In this document: positions 35,086 to 47,882 of the stretch, in pieces | Numbering within the stretch: position 1 is the stretch's first letter | Layout: every line of letters starts with the position of its first letter | Assembly: GCA_016758965.1 (NCBI GenBank) | Contig: JAEPRB010000148.1 | Location: 1-64,000, forward strand | Direction: 5' to 3' | Length of the DNA: 64,000 nucleotides | Source: Circinella minor | Lineage: Eukaryota > Mucoromycota > Mucoromycetes > Mucorales > Lichtheimiaceae | Position numbers and translations under genes: made by a program | The notes under the pieces: model-generated | The model's input: only the letters and a program-made list of their open reading frames with translations | Told to the model about the DNA's origin: nothing | Database searches by the model: none

Positions 35086-36293
35086 CTATTGAATTGGATC
35101 ACCCCATTGATTTTTTCGTACAGATCCACCACGATTTTCTGCTTCTTCACGAGTTCGGGGTAAATCTTCTATGGAATCTTCCTCACTTCGTTGTTGTAAT
35201 GTTTTTGCCACTTCATCACGTGCTTGTACTCTCTTACGTTGACTTAATGCATCAGGATCCTTTTGTGCTTCCATACGTAATTTGGTCCATGCGCTGTCGG
35301 GGGCACTTTCAGCTCGAATTTTATCCCAAGCACTTTCTTGACGTTGTGGTAGATGTAAAGAAGGTTTTTCAGGTTGCAGACTTGCCCAACTATCCGATAC
35401 TGTTTGTTGCTGATGTTGTTGTTGCTGTTGTAGTGATGGTGGTGGCAGTGCTATAGTATATTTATTCAATTAATGAGTTTTCAATATCTTTTTCTATCCT
35501 TATTCTGTATGTTCTCCCTTTGTCATTCATTCATTCACTCACTTACATGTATCATTTTCAAAACCACTCTCTAGTTTAGCATAATCATTATAATCATCCA
35601 TTGAAAATTCATCACCATGATAATTATTTGATGGCTGTTGTTGTCCATAACCTCCTCCTCCTCCACTTCCTCCTACTGGTCCTACAGGTGGACCACGTGG
35701 TGTTGGGTTACCTCTTGTTTGTATTATTTCCTTTCTATTTATTTTTCACCTTGTATTAATACAACAATTCGCCTTTCTTTTTCTTATTCTTTTATATATT
35801 AATTTATAAACACCTACTGTACGTCGCGCACAAGATTAACAAGACGTTGTGGATCGGGCAACTGCTTGATTGTGTTTACACCAGCCAGTGAACCTGACAC
35901 GAGACCCACTTGAGAACCAATTAGGAATCCACCACCAGCAACAGCTAACGTTTGAATAGGATTGAATCGTTTTCGTCTACCTATTTTATTATTATGCTTA
36001 ATGTTAATAAATGCTATCAATGTAATCATTGTATATTTTTTTCTGCATATTACCGAGAAAGAAAGCGACTAAACCACCAGTAAACCCACCCAAAGAAGCT
36101 AAAGAAAATAAAACAATTATATGTTTAGTGAAAAAAAAAAGATAGAGAAAATGGGATTATAATAAGCATGTTTAACTAATTTACTATGAGTATTCAATTG
36201 TCTTCGGGCAGTGTCAATGGCTTTAATTTCTTGCTCGCTTAGGTTATACTCGTTAACCCTCTCACGGACGCGCTCATATACGGCTTCATTCAT
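35086..36293 (-). CDS. OCIA-domain-like membrane protein, probably mitochondrial
   Basis: Five exons join in phase: 36293-36185, 36098-36054, 35980-35818, 35713-35547 and 35450-35086, giving 282 aa. After an amphipathic N-terminus (VYERVRERVNEYNLSEQEI) come two glycine-rich hydrophobic helices, LGGFTGGLVAFFLG and TLAVAGGGFLIGSQVGLVSG, separated by a basic RRKRFNP turn. The linker is Gly/Pro/Gln-rich. The charged C-terminal part has repeats of SAWDKIR/SAWTKLR type and ends VRKNQWGDPIQ, resembling the NKYGD-like end of OCIA-domain proteins. OCIA proteins are mitochondrial or endosomal membrane proteins; the assignment here is tentative. The alternative is an unnamed fungal mitochondrial inner-membrane protein. 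The gene model itself is well supported. Confidence 0.7.
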
Positions 36294-36775
36294 ATTATTT
36301 TGCAAAAAAAAAAAAAAAGGAAGGAAGGAAAGCAAATTACGTCGGGGTGTGGTCAGCAATTTGTCAAAAACCTTCTTTTTTGTTTTTTTTTTTGTTGCTT
36401 GCATGGTTGCTAGGCTTTAAAATTATAATGCATTGATAGATAGTTAAAGAAATACAAGACAATATAAAGATAATGAATATTGGAGAAGAAGCCTCCCATT
36501 TTAATCATTTTTATTATATATACAAGAAGATTTTCATTTTTGAATAAAACAAATAATTTTAGGCAGGATAGATAAATATGAATGAATGAATTATATATAT
36601 ACATATATGCTGGTATGAATGAATGGTAGTGTAATAATCATGACAAGAAAGAATAATAAAGTAAATAAACAGAGTAGAAATAGGATGATGATGATAGATA
36701 TAATGAATGGTTAATGAATGGTTAATGAAATGTAATATATGAATAAAATACTGATAATAATATTAATAAAGCGTA

Positions 36776-37123
36776 TTAATAAAGTCTGTATTTGTTTTTC
36801 ATTTCGATTTCTTCAATTGAATAAAACTCCATTCTTTCGGGAAACCTTTTTTTGCAGATCAAACGAAAATGATCAATATCTTCTTGAGCATGTAGACATG
36901 CACAACGTGCACGACTGATTGTTTCTCTGTTAGCACCAAGAGCACATGCTGCTAAATATCGCTTTTCATAATCTTCAACGCGTTTTGATAACACCCAATA
37001 AGTATGTAAAGCGCGTCCTTTGGTTGTAGTTGCTTGGTGAGTTACGCCATTTTTATTCTTGATAAACAATGACTTTTTTATCGACAAGGATTGCGTAATT
37101 GTAACAGGTTTAACACGGGCCAT
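36776..37123 (-). CDS. Small basic protein of unknown function (115 aa)
   Basis: A single exon, ATG to TAA, with no intron needed. The sequence starts MARVKPVTITQSLSIKKS and is rich in Lys/Arg. It has a helical middle (YWVLSKRVEDYEKRYLAACA) and three cysteines (RARCACLHAQEDIDHF, LICKKRF). It has no membrane segment or signal peptide. I do not recognise a family. Even amino-acid composition, a good ATG and a purine-rich leader favour a real gene over chance. Confidence 0.55.
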   Translation of the reverse strand: MARVKPVTITQSLSIKKSLFIKNKNGVTHQATTTKGRALHTYWVLSKRVEDYEKRYLAACALGANRETISRARCACLHAQEDIDHFRLICKKRFPERMEFYSIEEIEMKNKYRLY

Positions 37124-39938
37124 ATTTCTGTTATTTGAAGGGAGGGCTTATATAGTATGTTTAAATAGTAAGTGGGAGGGAAAGAAGTAAGTTTTTAGAT
37201 TGATAGAATATTTTGTACGAAAATGCAGTCTTTATATACTTTTTTTTTTACCACCAAATGACAAAACTTTAATTTTATAAGCAAGTGCTAAATATAGTAT
37301 AATGTAAAAAGTGTTCAATACTGTATTTGTGTGTCTGGTGTGCACCAAGTTCTTTAAAACCGTTACACGGAACGCGTTATATGTTACACGGGACAAGACA
37401 AGACAAGACAAGACAGGACAGGACAGGTGGGAAAATCAAGTTGTGGCGTCTTGGCTTGTCTTGTTCCGTGTAATTTTAACAGACCGACTCTGAAATCTCT
37501 GAAATCTCTGAAATCTCTGAAATTTCGTGATTGTTTAAAGACCGACATTGCTGCAATCTCTGCAATTTTTTTCTGCAATTTTATAATTATAAAGACAGAC
37601 TTCCCTATCTCATCGAAACATATCTTTTACGACGTGTAACGTACAGCGTTACAATATACCTTTGACAACACAGTTTCATTGTAAAAGTAACAGTTTTGAA
37701 TTACGATACATATTAAATTTCAAATACTGCCTATTATACCCATTGTCTTTTAATACGATCAATACATTACTGACTTTGAATAGATTGTGGAAGGACAATA
37801 GGTACAGTATTACAAAACTATATAAAGCAACTCCAAGAAACGATGATGTTATAGAAGAAACACATATTCGGTGTTTGTATTAATATTTTTTCCGTCACAT
37901 AAGTTACACGAATGATGTCATATAACCCATTTTAAAAATAGAAAACCAAAATACATTATATGATACCAATATTTTAGATATCGTATTAATTCAATTTTAT
38001 CAGATTTGCCGCACCAATTATAAAACATAGTAGTAAGTAACTGGAAAGTTACAAAAACACACATGTCATATGAAATTTATAACTCTCTGATTCTTCGACC
38101 ATCAAGTAAAAGTTGCATTGTTTAATGCTCAACGTCGCTTTGTACAACATCAACACCTGAAAACAAAGCATTCCACGGCCTTTGACAGATATTCATAAGA
38201 CAGTTACAAGTGGTCAACGCATGTTAATCTTCAACTTGGGATAATAAGCTTTTTACAGTAATGTATTTCTTTATACAAATTATATACGAGTTAGATAAAC
38301 TGAGAAAACAAACCATACACAAAATTGAAAAGTAAAATGCTGCATCAAATTAAAGTTAGGATATGTTAACCATTGATGAACATCTTGTGTCAAAATGCTA
38401 ACAAGTATTTATTCATGCGTCGTGCGTATGATTTGCCAGCTGTATAATGACAACACACTCGATCTACGCGCATCTTGTTGATAAAGAGTAACCGCTACGA
38501 ACATTTAAACTTCGTATTGTTCTGAATTTGAAGTACTGGAACGATTCGCTATAAATTGTAGTATTGTTTGTTTACCCTATCACTATCTTTCTCATAAACA
38601 GTATACATGTCAGTTACAATAATTTACTACGTATTATAAATACAATATTATCTTGCTTAATGTTATTAATGTTATTATTATATCTCAGCATAATCTATTT
38701 GAGTAAGTACAGTGGAGGTGACTAAATGCTTAGAATTATTCAATGTCACTGATTTAATCATTAGTTTGGTAGGGGCATTACAATGCCCCTGACACTCTAC
38801 CCTTTTCAGAATTGAAAATTACTAAAGTACATAGCGAGCTTAATTCCACAAAAAGTGAATTACTCTGTCCTATCTTTACTTTAAATTTTTCCATTATATC
38901 AATCTACTAAAGCTGCTTGCAATTTCTTCCTAGATCAAGCAGCTCAAAGTTTGAAACGTTTAAATATGAAACTGATTACTTTATTATTGATGAAGTTTTG
39001 GGTGCCTTGGATGCACGGGCCAAAATCGAGATGACGTCCAACGTAATATATTTTAGAGAATATAATCCACGTACGTAATCCAACTACAGAGAAAGAATTC
39101 AAGGATCTTATAAAAAATTAATCATAAATAATATACCGACCGGTAAGGCTGTCTGCAAAGGATGAGAATTGTGGACCTTGAAACGCTCAAATCACTTAGT
39201 GTTATAAAGTATGTACATACACTGGATCTTGAAATTCAATATCAAGCATAAGTGATGCAAGTGTTGCTTATATAATGGAACATACCAAAACAATGCAAGC
39301 TTTTAATCTTCGATATTGTAACAAAATTCACTTTTTCCAAAATGATTTTTTTATTCACACAATTTCTTTTTGAGCCGTCTCAATCGATAGATCTTAACAG
39401 ACGCTAGATTATGAGAGATAAATCACTAAAAGTTTAAATTTTAAAAGTATTGTAACAAAACTTTCTAAGAGCTTTTAGAAGTGACGTAAACAAAAGATAT
39501 TGACAAAAAGAAGTATGAAGTATTTGAATGATGATAAATCTCCTGACTTTGGTCCCTTCGATTAATGGCAAATAAATGAATATATGTTAATGTATATTAT
39601 CAATTCTCAATGAAAAATTATATCATAGTATGCGTTACCTTTTATATAAACATATTATATTGTAGTTTATAACTTTTGATAACTTTGCAATATTGAGGTT
39701 ATTTTATAATGCATAGAAATTCAGGGACCAATAAAAAATGTTAGTCGTTACATTGATATATGCTACTTTGATGTCTAGCAAACCAGCCTTCTGTAAAGCC
39801 ACATAATAGTTATACCATTAAATTTGACACTGTAAATTAATGTTGTATCAATATGACAAATAGAAAAAACAAAGAATAATATATATATATATATATACGT
39901 ATATATATATGCGTCAACATTTGAGTGTGGCGTTAATA
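37124..39938. other. Repeat-rich intergenic region
   Basis: No intact gene. It includes a foldback with simple repeats (37362-37590) and a 20-nt palindrome at 38771-38790 (AGGGGCATT, AC, AATGCCCCT). A stretch around 38935-39100 reads DEVLGALDARAKIEM in one frame and may be a decayed protein fragment, but I cannot name it. Confidence 0.45.
37362..37590. repeat. Foldback with simple tandem repeats
   Basis: Inverted arms TTACACGGGACAAGACAAG (about 37384-37402) and the complement-like CTTGTCTTGTTCCGTGTAA (about 37455-37473) differ at one base. Between and beside them lie GACAA/GGACA tandem repeats (37391-37427) and four units of CTCTGAAAT (37489-37525), followed by CTGCAAT repeats. It could be a small MITE remnant. 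Confidence 0.5.
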
Positions 39939-40656
39939 CAGAGGGACCCTGTTAATTTCATATTCGTTAACTTCCATATCCTCATTATTTTCGCAGAAAA
40001 TCAGGAAATGGAAAAATTGACATAATAAATTTTTCACATTCTCATTTATTTCACATTCAATGTAATCATGGAGGTTGAAACCCTTAACGGGAGTACTATG
40101 CGCACTTATGAATATATGCTATACATTAATTTTATTGTACTGTATTAATAGTCTTTAAAGATAATTGTATTCAGATAAGCATTTTCTTGTCTAAGAAATA
40201 TATACCAGCCAAACAACTTATTTTGAAGTTTAGCGCACAAAGCATGAAACTTGGGCAGATTTCGGCACTTTGAGTTCCTGAAGATTCTTTTTTTCCATGG
40301 ACCTAACAGTTGCTTAATTTTTTACATGTTTTGGAGTTGACTTTTACCAATCATTCAATATTCTTAAATTATTTTGTTAGTCACTGTTATTCGACTAGAA
40401 AATAGTAGAAAAAGAAGATAAAATATAAAATTACATTCGTAATAAAGGTGGAACGAATAAAAGTGTTTACGTATTTATACTTTTCCTGAATAATATTTGC
40501 ATTATAAGTGGTATGTATACGTATATGTATTAACTCTTTCCTATTAATCTGCCCTTAAAAGCAAATGATTATATCTAGTCCCGATAACTTTCACATCCTC
40601 TTTATTTTCACACTAAAAATGGGAGATGTAAGTTTGAAATTAACGGGGTTCCTCTG
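39939..40656. mobile_element. Pogo-like non-autonomous TIR element, copy 2 (718 bp)
   Basis: It starts CAGAGGGACCCTGTTAATTT, ends AAATTAACGGGGTTCCTCTG and is flanked by TA on both sides. It shares long collinear blocks with the 4770-5740 copy, including the GGAAATGGAAAAATTGACATAAT block near the left end and TCTAGTCCCGATAACTTTCACATCC near the right end. It lacks about 250 bp present in copy 1. No coding frame. Confidence 0.85.
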
Positions 40657-41315
40657 TATTTAATGTCTAAAACGAGAAAAGTATGTTTAAAAAAGTAGTA
40701 CACAATATCATTTTAATAAAAAAAAAAATAGCAACGTTTCCCATAGTTACCAATTGTTACCATACAACATGTATGCCTTTCAAAAGCATTCATTAATGAA
40801 GGGGGGGAAATATAACACATTGATATACTGTAACTTATAGAATCATCTAGTATCTTTATAATTGAATCAATGTAGTATATAATTGAAATCATTTTCTTCA
40901 GTTCAAAAAGACATAGTACAGAGGTTGATCATTAGACCTCCTGAACTGTTAATAGTTACACAACTACTGCGCCTTTTCAATTTAAACCTGACGCAGCCAA
41001 CGAAAAGATATTGTCCATTGCTGCGCACGCGTAAACATTTTAATATAAATGAAGTTTCATTATACCAGAATTCGATGGTTCTTTAGCGTCCTTCAAAATA
41101 AAAGAAAAATATCTTGGTAATTCTTTTTTCTCAATTTTTGGATGATATGAATATAACACTGTATTTATTAAATAATAAAAATGTGTACATGTAACACGAA
41201 AAGGAGCTGACTTTGTTATGCTATAATGCAGACCAAGAAGACTCCCCGTTTTTTTCTTCTACAAACCTACAAACTTCTATTTTTTCCCCAAATTGTAGTT
41301 CGTTTCAGCTTTTAA
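40657..41315. other. Promoter-side intergenic region
   Basis: AT-rich DNA between the pogo-like copy and the TPR/F-box gene. A 67-codon open frame at 40883-41086 has no recognisable feature and I do not support it. Confidence 0.45.
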
Positions 41316-43496
41316 ATGGAATCTGCGCCGATTTCCAGAATCAATCCTACTCCAGTTCAAACTTACTTCGCCAACGTCAAAACTGCTCTTAGCAGGCATA
41401 ATTATACGGAAACCGTCAATCTTGCAACAAATGCAGTAGTTCATATTCAACAATTACAACTCATGGCAGTACTTGACCACAGAGCATACGCCCTGGGAAT
41501 GCGAAGCAAGTTTGACATAGCTATAAAAGACGCAAAGGAAATGATTACATATGCACCTGATATGGCCACTGGTTATCTTCGACTTGGTAGTTTATTGGTA
41601 ATGCAAGGGAAACAAGGAATGGCAGTCGAGGTTTATCAAGACGCTTTAGAAAAGGTCTCAAAGGACGATACGGTAGGGTATAATCAACTTGTTCAAGGCA
41701 AAGAGATTGCAGAAAAAAATAACGAACGACGTGTCGACTTTTTTGCATCGTTACCTCCAGAGCTTGTTGACGAAATCATTATATTGATGGAAGATAAGGA
41801 TATGGCCATTTGCTTGAATGTCAGTAAAACTTGGCGAGAAAAAATAGCCAGCTGTGGGTTGGCATGGGTCAATATATCAAATGAGGATAATACTGCTCAT
41901 GGTATTATTGCCAACGCTTTACCATATATTGCAAGATATATCGAGGACCTGGTCATTAATACGACGGATCTTGAAGTGTGGTTCAGGTATTTGGATCACA
42001 TGCACAATGGTCACTTTAAAAAAATCGATTCCTTTGAGATGACTAGTACGTAGAAATAGACATAAAAATGCCTTGTGTGGATGATCACAATTAAATGTTT
42101 GATAATGAAAAGGAGAAAAAAGAACAGGTACACTCACACCTCTTTGTATTCATTACATATATTGTGTACTTATTATTTATTAGATATCGCGACAACAAAC
42201 TTGATTAACACAAATATGGTCATGTCATTAACAAGTGCTTTATGGCAAATGCGGACTACTTTAACAAGATTGCAATTTACTTTCTACTGTCATGGTACTC
42301 CTTTTACATTGACTGATTTACTTTTTTATTGTACAAATCTTCAATCTTTAGTCTTTGAAGCATGGGATCCACTTGATAAAGTTGTTGGAAATCTTGAATT
42401 CTTGGGAGGACCACATCGATCTCTTATTGACTTGGAAACAACTATTACAGCAACCACCAGCGAATCCCTTGAACCACTACTCAAACAACTACCAAAACTA
42501 CGACGACTCTCTGTCAGCTATAGCACACCTGATGTACTTGATCTTGTATATAGAATGTGTCCGAAATTGGAAATTTTTGGGTACAACCCAAGTTTTGGAA
42601 TTTTGGATTTGGATGATTTGGAAGGCGAGAGTAACGGACCTGGACTACGTGCTATATATACAAGAAATGGTGGTTTTGGAGTCCCCAAGGACAAATTCTT
42701 ACCGTTTCTACGAAAAAATATGCATACTTTGCAAACCATCTATGCAAATTTATCCTTGACAGAAGACCAAGTAAAAAACGACGAACCCTACCATGATCCA
42801 TTTCCCGATTACCGTGACTTAAAATTAGAAAGAACTGAAAGCTTGACATTTTGGCCAGACAAATCAGGGATTATCCAAACTCTTATTTTACATGCCATTG
42901 AATCCTGCAAATCACTTACCCATATTGCTGCTGTGGCGACACCAAATATACCCTCGCTGGTCGATACCCTTATTATGATGCCGCCCCTGGAGGAGATGGA
43001 ATTATCTCACATCACCGCGGATGACGGTGGATCTAGTCTTGTACGACTTTTCAAGATGTATGCATCACTACCAGAATCCAAGCAAAAATTTCGACGGTTT
43101 TGGTTTCGATATTGTAGTTCTATTACGGATGAAGTACTGGATGCGGTAGCAGATGGCAAAGTTCTCAAGGAGGTGACGTTGACGAAGTTGGGGAATGTGA
43201 CACAAGAAGGCGCACAGAATTTTTTCAAAAAGTTAAGGGATAGCAGTGTGTTTGAAGTAAAATTGGTTGAAATGGATGGGGTGGATGATGGTGTTATCAA
43301 GTTCCTCAGTGGTATGAAATGCCTGAAAACCATCATTTTGGAAAAGGCTATGGAAATAACAGACGATGGCATTAGGAAGATGGTAGATGATGCGCAAAAC
43401 TTACGCAGTTTGACGCTAAATAAATGTAAATCATTCTCTCAAGAAACTGTAACATATGTACAAAAAAAAATCAGATACGTCGAAATAATTGATTAA
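41316..43496 (+). CDS. TPR / F-box / LRR protein, paralog 1
   Basis: Probable SCF ubiquitin-ligase substrate receptor. Two exons join in phase: 41316-42045 and 42184-43496, giving 680 aa. The N-terminal about 140 residues are TPR-like (ALGMRSKFDIAIKDAKEMI, ATGYLRLGSLLVMQGKQ). The F-box follows at about residues 146-190 (FFASLPPELVDEIIILMED..CLNVSKTWREKIASCG). The C-terminal 450 residues are leucine-rich repeats (LPKLRRLSVSYSTP, LKTIILEKAMEITDDGI, LRSLTLNKCKSF). The gene faces tail-to-tail toward a paralog at 44238-46449 with the same domain order and an intron at the homologous position. The target of the LRRs cannot be inferred. Confidence 0.85.
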
Positions 43497-44237
43497 TTAT
43501 AAATAAAAACAATATTATTCCTTCATTTTTTTATTATACACATAACATAACATAACATGAATCATCATTTACATACTAAGTATACAGTATTTTACTGCTT
43601 TAATTTTTTATTTCTGCATATACAATATGATTTATAAAATGGGTCTCTAATTATTTTTATGTATCATCAAACTGTTTATGCTTTCGATTGTTCATCCAAC
43701 CCATACTACACTTTTCCCTCACCTTTGATAAACCTTCAAAGTTGATATATTATATACTTATCATGACACTTACTATTCTTATGGTATTAATGATGCTATC
43801 ATGTAACCCGTTCATGTCATCAACCAAATATGCTTTTCAGTTAACATTTTTACAAAGAAGAACGACTTAATCAAGTAAAAATATACCTTATACTATAGGC
43901 ACATTGTTAACTAAGACATCATACATATTTTTTATACATTTAATAAAAAGCGTAATTTTATACTATTGAAATAGCAAAAATAAAGAGAAAAAAGTACATA
44001 CTATGTTCTATTTTCTTTTTGGAAGAAGAATTATAACAGATCGATATTCATATTATCGGGTTACAATGCTAAAAAAGGAGCTAAAAACTATATTAGGCTA
44101 TACATGTATACGTACGTACAACTTAGAAAACAAATAATATTTTATATAAGACGGAGTAAAAGGTATATAGATTGACCGGCAACAGTAAGAATTTTTAAGA
44201 TAGGAATGAAAGAAAGGTTACGAGAATGATGATGGAT
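43497..44237. other. Convergent spacer between F-box paralogs
   Basis: AT-rich 3' regions of the two paralogs. A CATAACATAACATAACATGA short repeat lies near 43540. No gene supported. Confidence 0.45.
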
Positions 44238-46449
44238 TTATTGAACAAGCATCGTGTAGTTAGCTTGATTTAATTCGAAAACAACATCCTTGATTTTACG
44301 TCGTGCATAAGTTGCTGATCCTTGATGAACATTATAACAGTTCTTAATAGTCAAACTCTCAATGGTTGCTCGATCATCCTTTTTACTGCTCATGCCATTT
44401 ACCAATTCAGTAATACCATGATCCGTTAGCAACGATAGCTGCTCCAAGGTAATGTTTTTCAAACTGCTGATTTTGCTTAGAGCAATTATTGTATCATCGC
44501 GTACTGTATGTAATCGCATCAATCGGATCGATGACAGATTTGATGTACTACTATTAACACACAATGCCTTGATAAGACTATACACCCCTTCAGAAGATAT
44601 ACCTTTCACATCGTCCAATGTAATACTTGTTAATGATGTAATGTTAGCAATATTATTCAATACAGAATCCGGCATATCAAAACACATTCGTAATTCCAAA
44701 GCATGAAGTGAGCAGGTCTTGTTGGGTGTGTTACATAAAGTGCTATAATGATTAAACAGCCGCATCAAGTTGGTGCCGTCCACAGGTGCTCGTGCAAATA
44801 ATTGAAATCGTTTTAGTGCGGGTAACTCTATCAGGGTATCGACGAGTGCTGTATAGTCCATCACGTCAATCATGCAAAGATGGGTTAACGTAGGTGATTT
44901 GTAGATGGAATGTAAAAATAATGGTTGAAGCCCGGATGTTTCGCGTAATGATAATGATTTGATCTTGCGGAAACGAAGAGCAGCATGAGCAGCACTCAAG
45001 GTAGGAACATCACCTGATCCATCCAAATAAAGATATACCGTTTCTAATGTTTTCATATGTTTGCTAACAAGTGGTAGAATGTTTTTAGCAGGCGTCGGTA
45101 CTGAATTGTTGGTGTATATCTTGTGCATCGAGTAAGGATTGATAGATCGTTGTTGTCGTGGTTCCAATTCTGATACTGTATGCTGATAGTTGTAAGAGAA
45201 TATTTTGAGAAGTGACAATTTTTGGACAGGCCGAAAAACACAGGGTAAACATCCAATCATGACAAGACGACGTATACGTGGACAATGAGTGACAAACGGT
45301 TGAAAACTATCCTTGTTGATAGTTTCCAACCGAAGATCTAAATCATTAAGTGCCAAGTGCTGTTTTCCATGTAACATGGCAACATTGCCACCTACTCGTT
45401 GTAAAGAACCACTTGATTTAAACACAAGTTTTGACAAGTTTGGAAAAATAGAAAGAACGTCTGCGAGCGTGGTGATGGGTGGTGCGTTGTTATCTAAACC
45501 CAGGAGATCCAAGTCTAGAGTTGTTAGTAACGCTGCGCCAATACGAAAGAATGCAATGGACATGGTTGCAGTCATTGCATGACTAGATATTTGTTGTGTT
45601 GTAGACTCTAATTATAATGTAGTTTTATAAAGTTAATAGCATGTACTTTATAAATACCTAATGTACATTCATATATGTATAAAAATGATCAATTATCATT
45701 ATAATCATACCTGTCACACGAAGTGATTTTAATTTATTGAAATGACCGTTTTGCATATTTTCAAGGTATCGATAACATACACGTGGATTCGTCGTATTGA
45801 TTGACAGCACCTCGACATTTTTTGCAATATAAGGCAGTGCACTTGTAATAGAATTATCTGCTAATGTGTCATTACTTGTCAATTCCTTCCACGCGGCAGG
45901 GTATTCCAATAATCTTTTCCTCCACCCTGAAGAGACCGTCAAGCATTCCGATTTGGTTTCTTGTGATAATTGTTGAAATACTAAATAAGTTAGCTCAATA
46001 GGAAGAATGCTTATAAAATCAACAAAAGTATTTTGTTTTTTTACAGCCCTTTTTTTGGCTTCTAAAACTTGAGTATATTGACTTGTCAGACCGGTATCAC
46101 CACTAGAGGAAATAGTAGTAAGTGCTTTATCATAGGTATTGATAGCTTTTAACTGTTTGCCTTGTAATTCATATAGTCCCCCCATGCGCAAGTAACCAAT
46201 GGCTTGATTAGGTATTTTTTTTACAATATAATGAGCATCTTGAAGGGCAAGTTCGAATTTAGCCTTCATGCCTAATCCATAACTTCGCTGATCAAGTAGT
46301 TTCACTAATTTGTCATTGAGAATAAGGTTAATGCCCTGGGTGGTTTCATTAATAAGACGATCGAAATCTCGTTGTTGAATCGCTTGTCCTGTTGGAGAGT
46401 TTGGTTCATGAATTGGAATGGCGTTCATTCCATATAATGTTGAAAACAT
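44238..46449 (-). CDS. TPR / F-box / LRR protein, paralog 2
   Basis: Two exons join in phase: 46449-45711 and 45607-44238, giving 702 aa. TPR-like repeats (LGMKAKFELALQDAHYIV, AIGYLRMGGLYELQGKQ) are followed by an F-box (FISILPIELTYLVFQQLSQ..CLTVSSGWRKRL) and C-terminal LRRs ending with a cysteine- and asparagine-containing repeat (ESLTIKNCYNV). It aligns over its whole length with paralog 1: both have LPYIA, then INTT, then a YLE/DHMQNGHF-type block just before the intron. Divergence is strong, so the duplication is old or fast-evolving. Confidence 0.85.
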
Positions 46450-47882
46450 GCTATGGTTAGAAAAGGAAAAGGAAAAAGAAAAGATATTATATATGGAAGA
46501 AAAAAGAAACTTTATTGTTATCTATTTATGCAAACAGAGAAGCTTTTTCTATTCGGCGATGGAAATTCAAAACTACTTAAAACTTGGTAACTCAAGGAAG
46601 AAAAAGAAACCTGTTGAAAGGAAACCGTCTTGGAAAGAAGCATCGGCTTTTATAGCTGTTTTTTTTTTTGCCGCTGCCGCAGCACTATCTTGATATGTTA
46701 TCTAGTGCAACGTACTAAAATTTGATATTACCAACATTATTATTATGATTATTAAAATATCCATATGTTTTGCAAAATAGCATAATAACTGCTTTAGTCA
46801 GGCACATTATTTCATTCAAGTAATCTGATTGGCCTGTAGATCAACACATTTGTGTCATTCCACATTTGCGCAATATCACTTTTCTAGAATAGCAACCCCA
46901 CTTAGACGTCCAAGCAAACACTTTTTTCTCTATTTGCTAATAGCATCAATACTCAACAATTATTTTAGCCTTCTAATAATTTAATAATTGATCGGGCAAC
47001 AGTTTCTATTGAGCAAAATGACTCGTAAACACATCACAAGGTTTCTCTTTTGTGAATTTAGACGTAATACGTATTCCTGAACATAAGAACTCCCACGGCA
47101 TAATCACCTTTTCTTTCTCATATACTGTAGTTTTGTCCAAATACAATTATATAGTATAATATTTCACATTTCTTAAATATATATGATACGTATTGGAAAG
47201 TATCTCTCAATCACACAGATAATACTTCAATTAATACACCGTCATTTAACAATGCCATGATCTAAGTAATTCATAGCAAAAAGAGAAGCATGCTACTGTA
47301 CATTTCTTACTTATAATTACTTCAAAAGTAAGCACCCCAATTCCTATACGTATGTTATACCACTTTTTGATATGAACTGTTCTGGACAAAAGTCATCAAA
47401 CCATTGTACACATAACTATTATTTACATTATTATTTCTAGTATGCTATATATTCTATTCTGTAATCTATTTATACAAAGAGAAGGTCCACCTTTCGAGCT
47501 ATATAAATCCACTACTCATGATTCTTATATTCCACGTATTAAGCTCTGTAGTGTTGTAAAATTATATATGAATGATACTTTTTCTTGAGGTTGAGGACAA
47601 TTTAAAATATATGAACAATGGTACATGGATAAAGTACAGCATTCGCTCGCTAGAACGATCATCTTGGGCTTGCTTCAAATAAGTGATCGTTCAATAAATG
47701 GTGCTATGACAAAACATTAGTATACTGGCGTATATATATTTTTTTATGCGAAATTATGCTGGAATTAAAGGTTGTTATGAAAAACTTACGTACTGTTGGA
47801 GGTTGAAGATTTAATTTAGTTTCGTCATTTGAAGAGCACAGTAATTAGTGGATACTGTATTGGGTATTTTTTTTTTATCATA
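46450..47882. other. Intergenic region with dispersed repeat
   Basis: It holds the upstream region of the F-box paralog and repeat family A copy 2. A plus-strand frame at 46418-46693 ends in an Ala/Phe-rich stretch but overlaps the start of the minus-strand gene, so I do not support it. Confidence 0.45.
46840..47240. repeat. Dispersed repeat family A, copy 2
   Basis: Collinear with 4255-4690. Shared blocks include ACACATTTGTGTC, AATTTAATAATTGA, AACA/CAGTTTCTATTGAGCA, AAGGTTTCTCTTTTGTGAATT and AAGAACTCCCACGGC. Both copies end near a TCAATCACACA..TACTTCA block. No coding content or clear ends; it could be a degenerate non-autonomous element. Confidence 0.65.

Noticed and set aside
38935..39100. 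Possible coding fragment reading DEVLGALDARAKIEM
   Set aside because: It is suggestive of a decayed gene, but frames break within tens of codons and no family can be named.
40883..41086. 67-codon plus-strand frame upstream of the F-box gene
   Set aside because: No domain and no conserved features; likely chance in promoter DNA.
46418..46693. Plus-strand frame ending in an Ala/Phe-rich stretch (KKKPVERKPSWKEASAF..)
   Set aside because: It overlaps the start and leader of the minus-strand F-box gene, has no domain and no splice context.
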